A stretch of 64,000 nucleotides of DNA from Margaritifera margaritifera (taxonomy: Eukaryota > Mollusca > Bivalvia > Unionida > Margaritiferidae), in assembly GCA_029931535.1 (NCBI GenBank), contig JAQPZY010001665.1:1943501-2007500 (forward strand), written 5' to 3'. This document shows, piece after piece, positions 1-11,547 of this stretch (its first letter is position 1; each line of letters opens with the position of its first letter). A program made the translations under genes and the position numbers. The notes below the pieces were generated by a model, which was not told the origin of the DNA, made no database searches, and saw only the letters and a program-made list of their open reading frames with translations.

Positions 1-472
1 TTGGGGGGGGTTACTGAATGCAAGGATAATTAGTCTTCATCTACAGCCACATAACAGTGACATGTGATCAATTATGTGTTAATCGTCTCCTGTCAATCAA
101 CGTGTCATGTTGTTTTCAATGTCTTGCAGCTACTCAAACCACAATGGGGAGCTAACTTTCTGGATGACAGTCCAATTCAGACTAAATGAAAAGGGTGGAC
201 CGTTCCATTTATAATAGGGCTTTGGCCTTAACATATTATATTCCATATACAGCTGTTCCCAACGAGGGACATATATCAACACCTATTTAATGGTTACATG
301 CTAAAGACGACCTAATATTTATATTTCTTATTTTTGTAACCGGAATATCACAATAAATGTAGGTAATTATGGACAGGATCTACATCCATTTGTCTGTCTA
401 TTTGATCCATCTATGTACGTTCTTTCCTACCTAACTACAATCCTGTATGTATGTTAATTTTTTCTCCTTTAG
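1..472. other. Intergenic or intronic DNA, no confident gene
   Basis: No recognisable gene. An AG after a pyrimidine-containing stretch at 128-129 is followed by two short open frames (LLKPQWGANFLDDSPIQTK then a stop near 187, or YSNHNGELTFWMTVQFR in another frame), and an AATAAA lies near 351. This could be a last exon of a gene entering from the left, but neither peptide matches a family I know, so it is left uncalled. Confidence 0.3.
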
Positions 473-614
473 ACTATCGACGTTTCCTCAAAGTCAACAG
501 TGCATGTTGAATTCATGAGTACAGACACTGTCGTGGCGAACAAAGACTTCCTCTCTCCGCTGTCAGACGAGATGTGTAAGGATACGGACTTGATCTGGAT
601 GGTGTCCAAGCCAG
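473..614 (+). CDS. Candidate internal exon, unknown gene
   Basis: A 142-nt open stretch is preceded by a good acceptor (TTTTTTCTCCTTTAG, AG at 471-472) and followed by CAG|GTGATA (GT at 615-616). The frame starting at 473 has no stop and reads TIDVSSKSTVHVEFMSTDTV, then continues to DLIWMVSKP. The composition is less biased than the flanks and includes one cysteine (EMCKD). If spliced in phase 1 to the acceptor at 2468 (pyrimidine-rich tract ending AAATCAG), the product would end about ten residues later with VCTDLRMCQL and a stop. That pairing is inference. I do not recognise the family, and no neighbouring exon is certain. A chance open frame between splice-like signals remains possible. 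Confidence 0.35.
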
Positions 615-639
615 GTGATAATACTGCTGCATACAAATA

Positions 640-757
640 TACAATCATACATACATACATACATACATACATACATACATACATACATACATACATACAT
701 ACATACATACATACATACATACATACATACATACATACATACATACATACATACATC
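640..757. repeat. (CATA)n microsatellite
   Basis: About 28 near-perfect tandem ACATACAT tetranucleotide copies. All open frames across it (THIHTYIH or MYVCMYVC peptides) are products of the repeat. Confidence 0.98.
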
Positions 758-1109
758 AGATATATAGATATGTGGATTGACTTATATATATCTGCAAGCC
801 TGTTATGTAACAATTATTGTATGGGATGAATAAGATCATTTAACCCATCACTTTGTCCCTAGTGGCAATAATCATCCTCTGATCCATTTGAGTCTGAAAT
901 GCATTTTTTTCTGACAGACTTATGATAATTGTTCCTTTTATTGTTAATAGAGTTCTCACATTTTTTATCGAAAAGTTTAATCTCTTAGCAAACAGTTTCC
1001 TGTCGAAGAAATATCATGACAACTATCGAGGGATTTATTTAAGCTATCAACTTTTGTATAGGTCTGGCGGTCGGACACGTTCTTTTTTACTTATTATCAT
1101 CAAGCTGTA

Positions 1110-1275
1110 GCGAGGGATGGTGTGATATCCTCCGTTTGTCCGTCTATCATTCCATCTGTCTGTAACTAAATTGCTACGTGGAAATGTTCCATATAATTCA
1201 TAGGTTGCCTATGTGGTAACAGTCTGCAAAAGATATATATTTTTAGCCCCTACCCTGGGGTCCCTGTGGGGGTGG
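1110..1275 (+). repeat. Dispersed repeat, copy 1 (related to 43975-44165)
   Basis: Contains the series CGTCTATCATTCCATCTGTCTGTAACTAAAT, a GTGGAAAT...CCTATGTGGTAA block and CCCTACCCTGGGGTCCCTG. The same series, diverged, occurs in the same orientation at 43975-44165 (ATTCGTCATTCTGTTCTTTCGTCTATCAGTAACTATAT, GTGGAAATTCACCAAACTTGG, CCATGTGGTAATCATC, CCTCCCCTGAGGTCCCTGG). It is non-coding and its class is unknown. Confidence 0.7.
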
Positions 1276-1746
1276 GGATGGGTGTCAAAGGTACTGTATG
1301 CGCACATTTTTGTTACAGTGCCATTTTCGTTTACCACACTTTAAATCTGCAGAACATGTAATCTGTGTAGCAGATTTTAAGTAACCACCCTCGGTCAAGG
1401 TCCTGGTGGAGGGTGGTGGTGGAAGGGTCACACGGAGATTGCGCAGGGGTATCAGAGCCGGTGGGGAAATATTCAATAAAAAGCGGTAGGACTTCCTTGG
1501 CGAGCCATGAAAGTAGCTTGAATAACACTACATGTTAGCTTTCAATTACTTCTAACGTCAGTGTACATCATGTGTCACGTTTTTTTTTTTTTTTGTGTCC
1601 TTTTAAGGAAACTGCTTAACAACACATAACTTCAAAGGCACAAAAGACAAAGGTATTACAACTGAAAAGTTGTATAAGCTACATTCATTCCGTGTCAGTC
1701 AATGTCTTGATGGGAACCAATATTCAAGATTGATAAGAAGAATGTT

Positions 1747-1751
<5 letters not shown>

Positions 1752-1822
<71 letters not shown>
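1752..1822. repeat. (TA)n microsatellite
   Basis: About 35 uninterrupted TA dinucleotides. The IYIYIY frame over it is not a gene. Confidence 0.98.
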
Positions 1823-1827
<5 letters not shown>

Positions 1828-2157
1828 ATTATATGTATTTTTTATGTTCGTCTGAGATGATTCTGCATTGATTGTTTGTCTTCTGTTCTTCTTTTGTGAG
1901 TATATGTGTGTCTCTCTGTTTCTATGTTTGTGCTACGGAATGCTTAAATTTTCCTGTTCTAGTCGATGACAACAAAATAATATACCCTACCTCTCTACTT
2001 TTCTTAAAGTTTTCAGATTACTTCTCGTTAATATCTACTGATCATCCTATAATTTCTATGCCATGTCTTAACTACATATGTAGGAGAAACTTAGCAGTTC
2101 TGTGTCACTGTCTCATCCTAAAACTCTTGTTAAGACTTGCACTTTTTGTGATGTACG

Positions 2158-2159
<2 letters not shown>

Positions 2160-2219
<60 letters not shown>
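2160..2219. repeat. (TA)n microsatellite
   Basis: About 30 TA dinucleotides. Open frames across it are artefacts. Confidence 0.98.
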
Positions 2220-2222
<3 letters not shown>

Positions 2223-2519
2223 CATAGTAAGATATTTAAATATATCGACATCAGTGGGAGAAAAATGATATCGCCACAGTGGCGAAACCACTTTTATCCA
2301 CACATTGGCGATATCACTTTCGGAACTACTTTCTTTTTCCGTGTAGAAAGTATATCTGCCCATATGTGTGTGATTCAGACCCGTATTTCCATATTAAGGC
2401 CTATGTCATTTATCTTCTTCTTCTGCTCCTCTCTCTCCCTCACTTCCAATCTCTCTCCCTCCAAATCAGTATGTACAGATCTTAGAATGTGTCAACTGTA
2501 GACCCTCTGGTGTACATTT

Positions 2520-4585
2520 ATGTAATCAATGCGGCGCCGTCAACAAATTGCTAAAAACGAACTCCAAACAGCAAAAAGTAGACTTCAAGTATGAACTTTT
2601 TTATAATTAGTTTTCTATATGAATCATGGAAACTATCAGTGACTGAACTTACATGACCTGTTTCTATGTGTCACCCATACAGTATTGTATACCTGTAATA
2701 CTCTACGACAAACGGTACACATTTATTAGAAGAAAAAACAACTGGTGATTAAATATAGTAATACAATTTTTTAATTAACAATTTTAACTCACATCACAAT
2801 CATGTTTGAAAACGATATATAAAACAGGCGTTGATTAGTGTTGATTGCAAACCGAAATCAAGTGACAATCGAAAATTTGATACAGCATCGGCTACCGAAC
2901 GAGACTGCAAGCTTGCCAAGGCCTCACACAAATTTACATTTGAATGTAGAAATCAATAAAATGAAGAACGAATATCCTTACAAGTAAACTCACAATCATT
3001 AAAAGAATTTTTTTAAAGATGTTACGCTCTGAAGTCTGTTAGATACAACTACTCTGTTGTGTTTCTATTCTAGTTACCCCACCTCAACCCTATCAATCCA
3101 CGCATGAAATGTGTTAACAAAAATAAAATTTTTTTCATTTTCATACGAATAGTCATTATTTTGACAAAATACACAATTTGAAGCATGATATGTACAAGCT
3201 AAATTTGTAAAACGTCGCTGTCCCAAAATTATTGTCAAATCTAGGAACTTCTTTTTATCAATGTGGTAATGCAGCTGTTAATCTCATTGTCACAGAATGG
3301 GAGAAAACCCATGCAAATCGACGGCTTTTTCCTTTAAAAACATTATAATAAAAAGAAAATCTACGCTTTTTGAGAAGATATACGAAAATATTTCACTCGT
3401 AAACTGGAAACATTGTATTGTCACTCCACTTCATTGGTGAAATAGTTCCGTATATCTACTGTTCATTCTGCATTGACTGTTTTCTTTTCTAATGTTCTTT
3501 TGTGAGTGAGCGTATGTGCATCTCAATGTCAATATGTTTGTGATAGGGGCTGTGTTTCTTCATAGACGTTCTCTATTCACTTCTTAAACAAGAAAGCGAT
3601 ATACGCTCCTAACAGGCTCAAAATGGAGAAAGACAATATGTTCTCACTTTGTACAGAACAGCATAATTGTTTCTCCTAGATATACTTTGGACAATTCATT
3701 AACATTTTTACTGTAAATTATTAGTACCTTTCTTCTGTCTTACATTAGCACGATAGTAATTCTTCATTTAGCATCAGATGCAAATATGCGAGCTTCATAA
3801 TTACGGACGTTCTTCGTGAAAAGCCTACATATTTCATGTGTCAAAATTACTTTTTTTTCAGATTGTGTTGCCAAGAAGACGCCGACCCGAAAAAAGAGGT
3901 TTCTTGGGATTATTATTCGTATTGTTATCATTATTTTAAAAAAATGACGTCAACGACAATAAAACAGTGGCATATCAAGGACCCAAGATGTGACTTAGCT
4001 TCATGTAACATCAGCATCTATTTTGTATAGACGCATATCAAGCTATTCTGAGGCAGCCAATCATTTGTTTTATGCTGATAGCAGGTCAATGATATATTCT
4101 GCTGAGAAAAAAGCTAGAAATAATCTGCTTACGTGACCCATTTCCTGTAAACAGATCTTCAACTTGGATGCTTTTATTGGATATATAGAACTCAAAATAG
4201 AACTCATCTACAGCATATATATGAAATCAGGTAATAGCAAATAGGCATTAACTGGCTTGTGGGTTTTCTGTTGTATCATTAATAAAAATACGTTGAAGCG
4301 AACATTTAATTTGTTATCTTTTTTCAAAAGTAAAATTCAGAAAGGTTTAAGGAAAACTTATTAATATTAATAAAATTCCAAAACTAATTTTGAATATTCA
4401 CCTGTTCCACTGTGCAGAAATTAATATATTTTTAATCGCACATTTCTCATTTAAATAAGTATTTACAGGTAATATTATGTGGAGGAAATTTGTCTCCTTA
4501 TCTATGGGTTGATATAAGACAAGTTATCACAATCCTGTCTTGAATTTGGTATTAAGATAGTATTTTTGCGAAAGAATAATCTACA
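2520..4585. other. Intergenic DNA, no feature seen
   Basis: AT-rich DNA with only short random open frames. A 64-codon frame at 3836-4030 has no recognisable domain and no splice context that persuades me. I see no RNA gene or transposon protein here. Confidence 0.6.
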
Positions 4586-4589
4586 TCTA

Positions 4590-4679
4590 TTTACGCCCTT
4601 TGTCATATTTACACCCTTTGTCATATTTACGCCCTTTGTCATATTTACGTCCTTTGTCGTATTTACGCCCTTTGTCATA
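4590..4679. repeat. 18-bp minisatellite, 5 copies
   Basis: Five head-to-tail copies of TTTACGCCCTTTGTCATA starting at 4590, 4608, 4626, 4644 and 4662, with scattered single-base differences (CACCC, CGTCC, TCGTA). Period is exactly 18. Confidence 0.95.
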
Positions 4680-4689
4680 TTTCATAATA

Positions 4690-5430
4690 CGATAACGTGG
4701 AATCATATGTAAGAAATATGTACAGCTGGTTTGTTCTTAATGCTGTTCCAAAAACAATAGCAAATAATAGGCTTCCTTTTTCAATAGTAAGGACGAAGAA
4801 TATAGTTCAACGTGCACACTTCCGCGCAATGATATGATTTTCGTTGTCCTATGGAGTTTGTTTGTATAAACAATACCACGATATGGACAAGTTTACAGGG
4901 AAATGGTTATATTTGACTTTAATGCCTCATTTCACACACAAACATTACTGTATACTTCAATATATTTTGCCATAAACAAAGTCTGATCTATAACTACAAC
5001 TGTTGACTGACGAGGTAAAGTTTACAAACCTGGAGCAGGTCAGCGACATCATTTATGCAAAATTATACAGAGATTAGTGTGTATGAAAGCACTTGTTAAG
5101 GAGAACATCTATGTACTATAATAAGCGAACAAAGCCTGAGCCCAGCCGAAGACTTGTTCACAATTTTTTTTTAAATGAGTAAGAAAAGCTCGGATTTGAT
5201 AATAGTCTAGTCTGCAAACTAGCCGCTGGGTGAAATCGTTGACAAGGTAACATAAGGCCGTTTCCTACTTGTAGAAATTTATAGCTATATGATTGTCTCT
5301 GACTGCACCTTTCTTCTGTCCCATCCACACGCAAGTTATTTTTCATATGTATTCATTACTCCTCATGTTAAATGTGTATACATGAGTGGTAAAATAATAA
5401 TGTGTAGTCTCTTCACAAAAGAGTATTATA
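4690..5430. other. Intergenic DNA, no feature seen
   Basis: Nothing recognisable on either strand. The open frames near 5158-5346 are short and without a motif. Confidence 0.55.
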
Positions 5431-5440
5431 TGATTGCATG

Positions 5441-5541
5441 CACATACATACATACATACATACATACATACATACATACATACATACATACATACATACA
5501 TACATACATACATACATACATACATACATACATACATACAT
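5441..5541. repeat. (CATA)n microsatellite upstream of a SINE
   Basis: About 25 CATA copies immediately 5' of the SINE at 5560. A shorter CATA stretch also precedes the related SINE at 12520. Confidence 0.97.
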
Positions 5542-5559
5542 AGTCATACATGCATACAT

Positions 5560-5745
5560 AAGGATCTGTGCTGTCCCAGTGGTTTGTGTGCCAAACTCGT
5601 GTCCGAAATAAATTCGGGTTAGAATTCTACCATCGGGGCTTTCTTCAGTAGTGTGTCACTGGGCAAGGCACTATACTCCAATTGCTCTCGTCAGCAGTTG
5701 CCTATAAGAGTTGATGCGCCGTAAAACAATAATCCAAACAAACAT
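5560..5745 (+). mobile_element. tRNA-derived SINE, family 1
   Basis: The head holds a degenerate tRNA promoter: an A-box-like CCCAGTGGTTTGTGTGC and a B-box-like GGGTTAGAATTCT. It is followed by the conserved body GTGTGTCACTGGGCAAGGCACTATACTCCAATTGC. The body recurs at 12600-12650 (TGTGTCCTTGGGCAAGGTACTTGACTCCAATTGCC) and 45954-45995 (TGTACCTGGGCAAGGCGGTTTACTCC). The three copies differ in the head and the tail region (GTGTTGCTGTG[C/T]TGTAAAAC in two of them). SINEs with conserved central domains are known from molluscs and other invertebrates. I do not assign this to a named superfamily. Confidence 0.75.
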
Positions 5746-5884
5746 ACATCCATACATCCATACATATATATATAAGATTAAGAGTATAATTGTTAGTGCG
5801 AAACAATTTGAATCACTGTGCATTATCTCTGGAGTGGCAGAAAGGATTTAATTAAAACACTAATAGAAATTGCGCAAACAATCT

Positions 5885-6145
5885 GATAGCTGACCATAGA
5901 CTTTTATCGACATTCTTTGTAGAGGAAAATTCCAAAGCGACATCCGAGGCCTATGAAAACAAAAGGTGCACAACTTGCAGTGACCAAAAGAAGACTGACT
6001 TGACAGTCTACACCAACCCTATAATTATAACAGGAAAATATTCATTACAACCAAGCCTCTCAAATGCCATGCAACACCCCTCCCACCCCACAGAAAAAAA
6101 GAAAATTATACAACATGGGGATTCTAAAAATGAACATTATATTTT
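5885..6145 (+). repeat. Dispersed repeat, copy 1 (related to 19555-19830)
   Basis: Shares AAAACAAAAGGTGCACAACTTGCA, TTGACAGTCTACACCAACCCTATA, TTACAACCAAGCCTCTCAAATGC and ACAACATGGGGATT in order with 19555-19830, same orientation, at roughly 75-80% identity by eye. The class is unknown and there is no convincing coding frame. Confidence 0.75.
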
Positions 6146-6149
6146 CTCC

Positions 6150-7995
6150 AAAAGAAGGTTAGGATTATTTGACCGTTAAAAGTGCATTCACCAAAAACTT
6201 TGAAGAAACGCAAAAAAGGATTACATTTTCTAACCCTGGAAGATGTGATTATTTTAAGTTGATAATTGCACGCTTGAATGAATTTGAAAAAACGCAAATC
6301 CACAATACGTATATTTGATCAATAGGGACGATATGATTGGTTTACTTTAAAAAGTGCAATCTGGGATAAAGAAAATAAAGCTAAATATTCATATAATCTG
6401 CCACTCCCCAATTTACTCAACAATGTGGTGCTTGTTTACGGTATCAGCAATATCATTGTTTATTGGTGTAATACAGAAAAACCGGCATTCATAATTACTT
6501 TTCTTACTTAAATATAAAAAAGACTGACTTTATTACTTATTTCATCATATGCCTATGTTATCACCTTAAATAAATTGTGCAGAACAGAAACTTTACCATT
6601 ATTTAACTACTAATTCAAAATAAAAAAACATTTTATGCTTTGCCATTTTCTAAAAATCATGAGAAAAGCAAAAGCAAGGAAAAGATGGCAAAACGTAATG
6701 CACATATATCAAAGTTCTCAGCATTATATTAGATATATTTGTTAGAAGGATTTAGATTGCATTTGCAGACAAGTAGGAAAATTTTAGCGTTTTGCTCAAA
6801 ACACATAAAAGAGCAAAACGTGGGGTATACTCAGTTAGAACTTTTAGGTACCTAATGATTATAAGTTTGAAACGTAAACAGGAATCTGGTACAACCTTCT
6901 TTAACTGATTTGGTTCCTATGTATATATGTACAGACTTTATTTGTATCTCGCAGAATAGTTTTAAAACATTAATTCAAATATATAAAGATACATGGTTCA
7001 ATGATATTTCCATATAGACACTCTGACGACACGATCTGCAAACCAAACCGATGATGCTCATATGGCACCTTTGTCAGCCTTCATATAAGCACTCTTGAAA
7101 TATATAACAATATCTTGCAAGTGTTTACAATACCGGAGATTTGAAACATTATAAGTTATGCAGATTTTGATAACTTTCCGATCTGTTTTGTTTCTTTAAT
7201 TTATTCCTAACTAACGATATTTCATATACTATGAGTTGCGCCTTGTTCCCATCAGCATATACTCGAGCAATGGGACTTTTCTCGGATTTGAGAACATGAT
7301 ACGTGCATTAGAATACGTACATTCTGCCTCATTTATGAAGAAAAAATACTTTTTTCCATTTTTGAAAATCCTTCCTTCTTTTATTTAAAAAAAAAATTAT
7401 ACTCTAGCTCTTCAATCATAAATATACAGTCGATCTGGCAGTACTTTCCAGATATAAATGTGTTTCAAAATATGCATGAGCTAGAAAGGCCACTAACTTT
7501 AAGGTACAAAAATTCTAAATTATTTTTGGAATATTTTCATTAAGGATGATAGCTGGAAAGATATGAAGGATTTTAACTTTCTTTTCCCGGACTGTGTTTT
7601 TTATCTGCTAAATGTTAATAGCACGTATACATTTTTTTATAATAATGATGTGTAACAAATTGCTATAATTAAGGATAGAAATACCATAATGCTTTCATTG
7701 GTCCATATTTCGTTTGACAGAACTAAACGCATATAGAGTTTAGTTGAGAGGGTAAGGGATTGTTGCATGCAGGCAAGGCAATGGTTGCAGCACACTATGG
7801 AATCGAGTTTAAATCTCAGTCGAGGAGGAATTAAAAATTATGTAAGCTGAACAAAAATATTTCTCTCCTTGTATAACTTCACTTAATATTATCACATATC
7901 CTCCCGTATGATCCAAGAATAGCACTTCCTACTGAATCCGAGTGTATATTTGTAACTTTCTATATTAACCTCTGTATGCTTTGATTTCTGACAGA
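6150..7995. other. Intergenic DNA, no feature seen
   Basis: AT-rich with many short A and T runs. I found no coding exon, RNA gene or identifiable transposon end. Confidence 0.6.
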
Positions 7996-7997
7996 GG

Positions 7998-8165
7998 AAG
8001 CACGGCCATTCGATCACCGGCGAGTACATCGAAACGAATCGGGGAATAGTCTAAGCGAAATGACGAACCAACAAGAGGCAAGTCAAGCATTAAAAGTTAT
8101 TTACAGTTGATGTAAGGCATTGTTATGCTGTACGTGCCATTGCTACTGACAATAACATTATTTTC
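7998..8165 (-). repeat. Dispersed repeat, copy 1 (inverted relative to 13295-13460)
   Basis: The complement reads ...CAATGGCACGTACAGCATAACAATGCCTTACATCAACTGTAAAT...TTGTTGGTTCGTCATTTCGCTTAG...CTCGCCGGTGATCGAAT. The + strand at 13305-13440 has CAATGGTAAGTAAAGCATAGTAATGATTTAGATCAACTGTAAAT...TTGTTGGTTCGTAATTTCGCTTAG...CTCGCCGGTGATTGAAT. Both copies abut a (CT)n tract. Confidence 0.8.

Positions 8166-8167
<2 letters not shown>

Positions 8168-8240
<73 letters not shown>
8168..8240. repeat. (CT)n microsatellite
   Basis: About 36 CT dinucleotides. A shorter (GA)n tract follows at 8417-8451. Confidence 0.98.
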
Positions 8241-8243
<3 letters not shown>

Positions 8244-8415
8244 GGTCTGTTTGCCTGCATGTTTTACCATGATAGGGTAAAACAGACATACTGACTGGCC
8301 AACAGACGGAGAGAGTAGGTTGGGGATGCAGGGGGTTCACTATAAGATTCTTTTATCGTCCATCTCTCTGTTTCTATGTTGGTCGATTAGCCTGTCAGTT
8401 GTACCATCATAGATC

Positions 8416-8416
<1 letters not shown>

Positions 8417-8451
<35 letters not shown>
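8417..8451. repeat. (GA)n microsatellite
   Basis: GA dinucleotides interrupted by one AAAG. With the CT tract at 8168 it forms opposed purine/pyrimidine arrays about 180 bp apart. Confidence 0.95.
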
Positions 8452-8452
<1 letters not shown>

Positions 8453-8990
8453 TCTGGGTCAATTGAGATAAAAGTGACACACTGAATGAGCAACCAACAG
8501 AGACTAAGAGAGAAAGAAACCCCATAAAGTATAAAATAGACTATAGTATGTGTATGCCAAGGAACACAAAAGCGTATTAAATATTACAAGTATCAACAGG
8601 TTTGTAACTTATTGAAAATATCAGCAAACACTAAGTTCAGATTCAATGCCTAGAAAAATCAAGCAGCAGTTTTCAATGTAAATACTTACGGAAAACATCG
8701 ATAGAAATGAGTGAGAAGAAAAAAAATAAACAAATTATGGGTAAGGAGTGAATGTGTGGAGAGTACAAATGTTTTGAGATAAAACTACGCTTATGATTGC
8801 TTCAACAAGGTCATGTATGAAAGTGCTGAGAAAATATCAAAATATTATTTCTTGCAAAATAGTAATGGAATAACAGAAGCAGGAATTTCAACATTGAATC
8901 AAAGGATGTGCTATATGTACGGTGAATTTTAATAGCACAAATTAAAAATAGAACTTCAGCACTTAGCTAACCTGAGAGAGCAAGGTAATT

Positions 8991-9002
8991 ACATACGAAA
9001 CT
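8991..9002. repeat. Target-site duplication, left, of the SINE at 9003
   Basis: ACATACGAAACT, repeated exactly at 9256-9267 right after the CAA tail. Confidence 0.95.
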
Positions 9003-9255
9003 GGGGCCCGGGTGGCCGAGTGGTCTAAGGCGCTCGCCTTTACCGATCACTTCCATCTCACCTCTGTCCGCCTGGGTTCGAGTCTCGGGCTCGGCCAATG
9101 TGATTATGTGAGAAAGCTTGCCAGTAGCTTCCCGTGGGTCGGTGGATCTTCCCGAGGTTTGCCCGGATTTTTCCTCCACCAGATAAAACTGGCCGCCATG
9201 TATAGCCTATCATGTGCTGAAAAATGGCGTTAAACCCACAACAACAACAACAACA
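9003..9255 (+). mobile_element. tRNA-derived SINE with CAA tail, family 2, complete
   Basis: A 253-bp insertion flanked by a perfect 12-bp direct repeat. The head is tRNA-like: A box TGGCCGAGTGGTCTAAGGCG at about 9012 and B box GGTTCGAGTCTC at about 9074, as in tRNA-Leu/Ser-type promoters. The tRNA-unrelated body follows, with TTCCCGTGGGTCGGTGG, GTTTGCCCGGATTTTTCCTCC and AGATAAAACTGGCCGCC, ending GGCGTTAAACCCACAACAACAACAACAACA. The CAA tail and duplicated target show insertion by LINE-type retrotransposition. The open frames MAEWSKAL... across it are the tRNA head read through, not a protein. Confidence 0.95.
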
Positions 9256-9267
9256 ACATACGAAACT
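9256..9267. repeat. Target-site duplication, right, of the SINE at 9003
   Basis: ACATACGAAACT, an exact copy of 8991-9002. Confidence 0.95.
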
Positions 9268-9915
9268 AGTTGTTCATTTTATCATAAGAAGAGAAGAATT
9301 GATCAGTGTTGAAAAACATGTTCCAAATGTACCACACTAATATGCAGTTAATGTGAGAAAGATTGAGCTGAAATAGAATAACTTCCATACGATCATGATT
9401 TAACAGAAACAGAAACAGAAGCAACAACTAAAACAGAAATAAGAGTTAAAAAGACATGATCAATTGCTAGAAACAAGAACATCTCATAAACTGGCATAGG
9501 TGGTGGATGTTACTTTTTATTCATGAGTTTGTGGTTGGTTTTCTTATTAAATAATATAATAAGGTTAAGGTCAAGCCACCAACAGATAATATGAGCATAA
9601 AAAAATGCTCCACTTTTTTGTTGGCCCTAGTGATAGTATAGATGGTTTAGAATTAGCCATTCCTCTCAGCAAAACATGCAACTGAACAAGCCAAGGTAAT
9701 GGCTAGTGAGCCTACGGCACCAAATACTGCAGCAATTGTCACCTAATGCCTTTTAAAATAATTCTTTCATGACTGTCCTAATGTTAAATTTGTATTCCAT
9801 ATAATTTATTCTGTCTACGTTGTTTTTATTCAATTAATCATTTTTCTTTGGAGACCAACAGCTTCGTTCTTTTTCCGGAGCTTTCAATCTTTTCTCTATT
9901 TTTTGGAAACAAACC
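9268..9915. other. Intergenic DNA, no feature seen
   Basis: No gene or repeat recognised. Confidence 0.55.
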
Positions 9916-9919
9916 TGTG

Positions 9920-10063
9920 TTACAAGATTTTATCTATCTCTTCAATCAAATCTTTTATTTCTTTGATATTCTTATAATATTCGTTTGTTTCAATATCCAT
10001 TGCATCAAACTTTGACATAACAATATTGTTTTGCACCAAAAAATCCACCAGTTCTCTTCTGTC
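9920..10063 (-). CDS. Candidate terminal exon, unknown gene
   Basis: On the complement, TGTTTTTCTTTACAG|GACAGAAG is a strong acceptor at 10064-10065. The open frame after it begins DRRELVDFLVQNNIVMSKFD and ends KDLIEEIDKIL with a TAA at 9920-9922. The peptide is hydrophilic with charged heptad-like spacing in its second half (IKEIKDLIEEIDKIL), suggesting a short coiled coil. No upstream exon could be placed. I do not recognise the family. It may be a real last exon, part of a decayed retroelement, or chance. Confidence 0.35.
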   Translation of the reverse strand, partial: DRRELVDFLVQNNIVMSKFDAMDIETNEYYKNIKEIKDLIEEIDKIL

Positions 10064-10541
10064 CTGTAAAGAAAAACAATCATTTTGCATAAATTTATGT
10101 TTCTCGTGTATCTGAACGTTTGGTGACAATAATGAACTGATGGTTTCTCGTTGAATAGGATTGTCTGATAGTAAAATCGGAATCTAATGGATAAGTTGCT
10201 GGTTCTTTTGGACCAGTATATGTTTTCCATTCATTTTTCTCATAACCTCAGAAAATGCTTCATCGGCAGAATTTGATATTGCTTGTTATCTTCCTTTCAA
10301 TGTACTACACGCATACAAGTGTATCCTTCGACACCAGTCCAGGCCAGCCTTTGTCGACCGCCTCGGTGTATCCTTGCAAAAGGAACGTAACTCCAATTTA
10401 TTCGGCAACATATCGCTAAAAATGTGTTTAAAGTGCCGTTAAAACCAACAGTACAAACAAAAAAGTATCATTTCACACTTTGATTTGTATACAATTTTGG
10501 ACCTTCATTCATTTAATCTCTATCAATATTTCATTTCCCAG

Positions 10542-10813
10542 TAAATTGGGCATCAGCAATTTTAGAAGGACCTCACTTCTCTGAAACAGAGCCATCACCA
10601 GTTGTCAATGATGAACGACTGAAATATATGAAGAAGGACTTAACAGTTGGAATTGCCGGTGTAATCGCAGACAAAATATTAACAGAGAAAGAAATAGAAA
10701 GCAGATATAACTACACTAAAAAGACAACATATGAGATATTTGCTATTGCAAAATCAGCAACAAATATCAGAATCAATATCATATGTTGTTTTTTGCGCAG
10801 ACAACCGCAATAA
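10542..10813 (+). CDS. Candidate exon or open-frame remnant, unknown gene
   Basis: An open frame of about 90 codons starts directly after an acceptor-like TTTCATTTCCCAG and ends with TAA at 10811-10813. It includes WASAILEGPHFSETEPSP, then KKDLTVGIAGVIADKILTEK. The amino-acid composition looks coding (charged, few rare runs), unlike the flanks. It lacks a motif I can name. The last dozen residues overlap a second acceptor-like stretch (TTTTTTGCGCAG), so the true end could be earlier. Confidence 0.35.
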
Positions 10814-11062
10814 GCAAAACTATCCCATCTTAAATTGCAAACAGATCTGATGGATGATTCCATGGTGAGTCTATGTATGCAATAGGACTTTTGTCAATGA
10901 AGGTGTGCTTGCCTTAGTCAGCATAGTCTGCAAACATATAAATATTAGCACAAGAAGGCCGAACTGGTTGCTAAAGAAAAAATAAGAAAGCTTGAAATAT
11001 CAGGCAATACATGTATGTAGGGTGCCTTTCTCTGGAAGTGATATCAATTATTGTTGTATATG

Positions 11063-11084
11063 CACACACACACACACACACACG

Positions 11085-11132
<48 letters not shown>
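11063..11132. repeat. (CA)n(TA)n compound microsatellite
   Basis: About 15 CA (with one CG) then about 19 TA dinucleotides. Confidence 0.97.
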
Positions 11133-11135
<3 letters not shown>

Positions 11136-11547
11136 GTAAGAATAAAGGTGAATAAAACAGCAATAGTTCTGTTATATTTTGTTTTGTAATAGCTACTGGC
11201 ATCTTAACAAATTGTATGATTTTGTCAACAGGTGAGAAATACCTGGGACCAGTTTCTCCAAGCTATCTAAATCTAAATTCAAACTCAAATGCTTGTTTTC
11301 AGCTCCAATTCTTCAGTCTGATGTCAAGTGTTCCTCCACAATTTTCCCACTCAAACTGAAGCTCACAATTCCGCGTTTGAACTCAGAAGTTTGAGGTAGA
11401 TACTATCTCAAAATTCAACGAAAAGAAAAGCAAAATGGCGGTCCCATGTCTATATTCAATTAAAAGACTGCTATCAACAAGCATGTGGACTCTGTAATCA
11501 CGGCTATACACCTGACGTCCGCCTCAACTGGGCGTTTTAACTTCTTC

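Noticed and set aside
500..829. Long open frame with THIHTYIH repeats
   Set aside because: Only its first part (to 614) is plausible as an exon; the remainder is the CATA microsatellite read through the donor site.
4590..4679. CRISPR-like direct repeats
   Set aside because: Contiguous 18-bp units without spacers, in a eukaryotic genome; a minisatellite.
9012..9100. tRNA-Leu/Ser-like gene (A and B boxes)
   Set aside because: It is the head of a SINE: followed by the SINE body and CAA tail, flanked by a 12-bp target duplication, and no clean cloverleaf with a paired acceptor stem.
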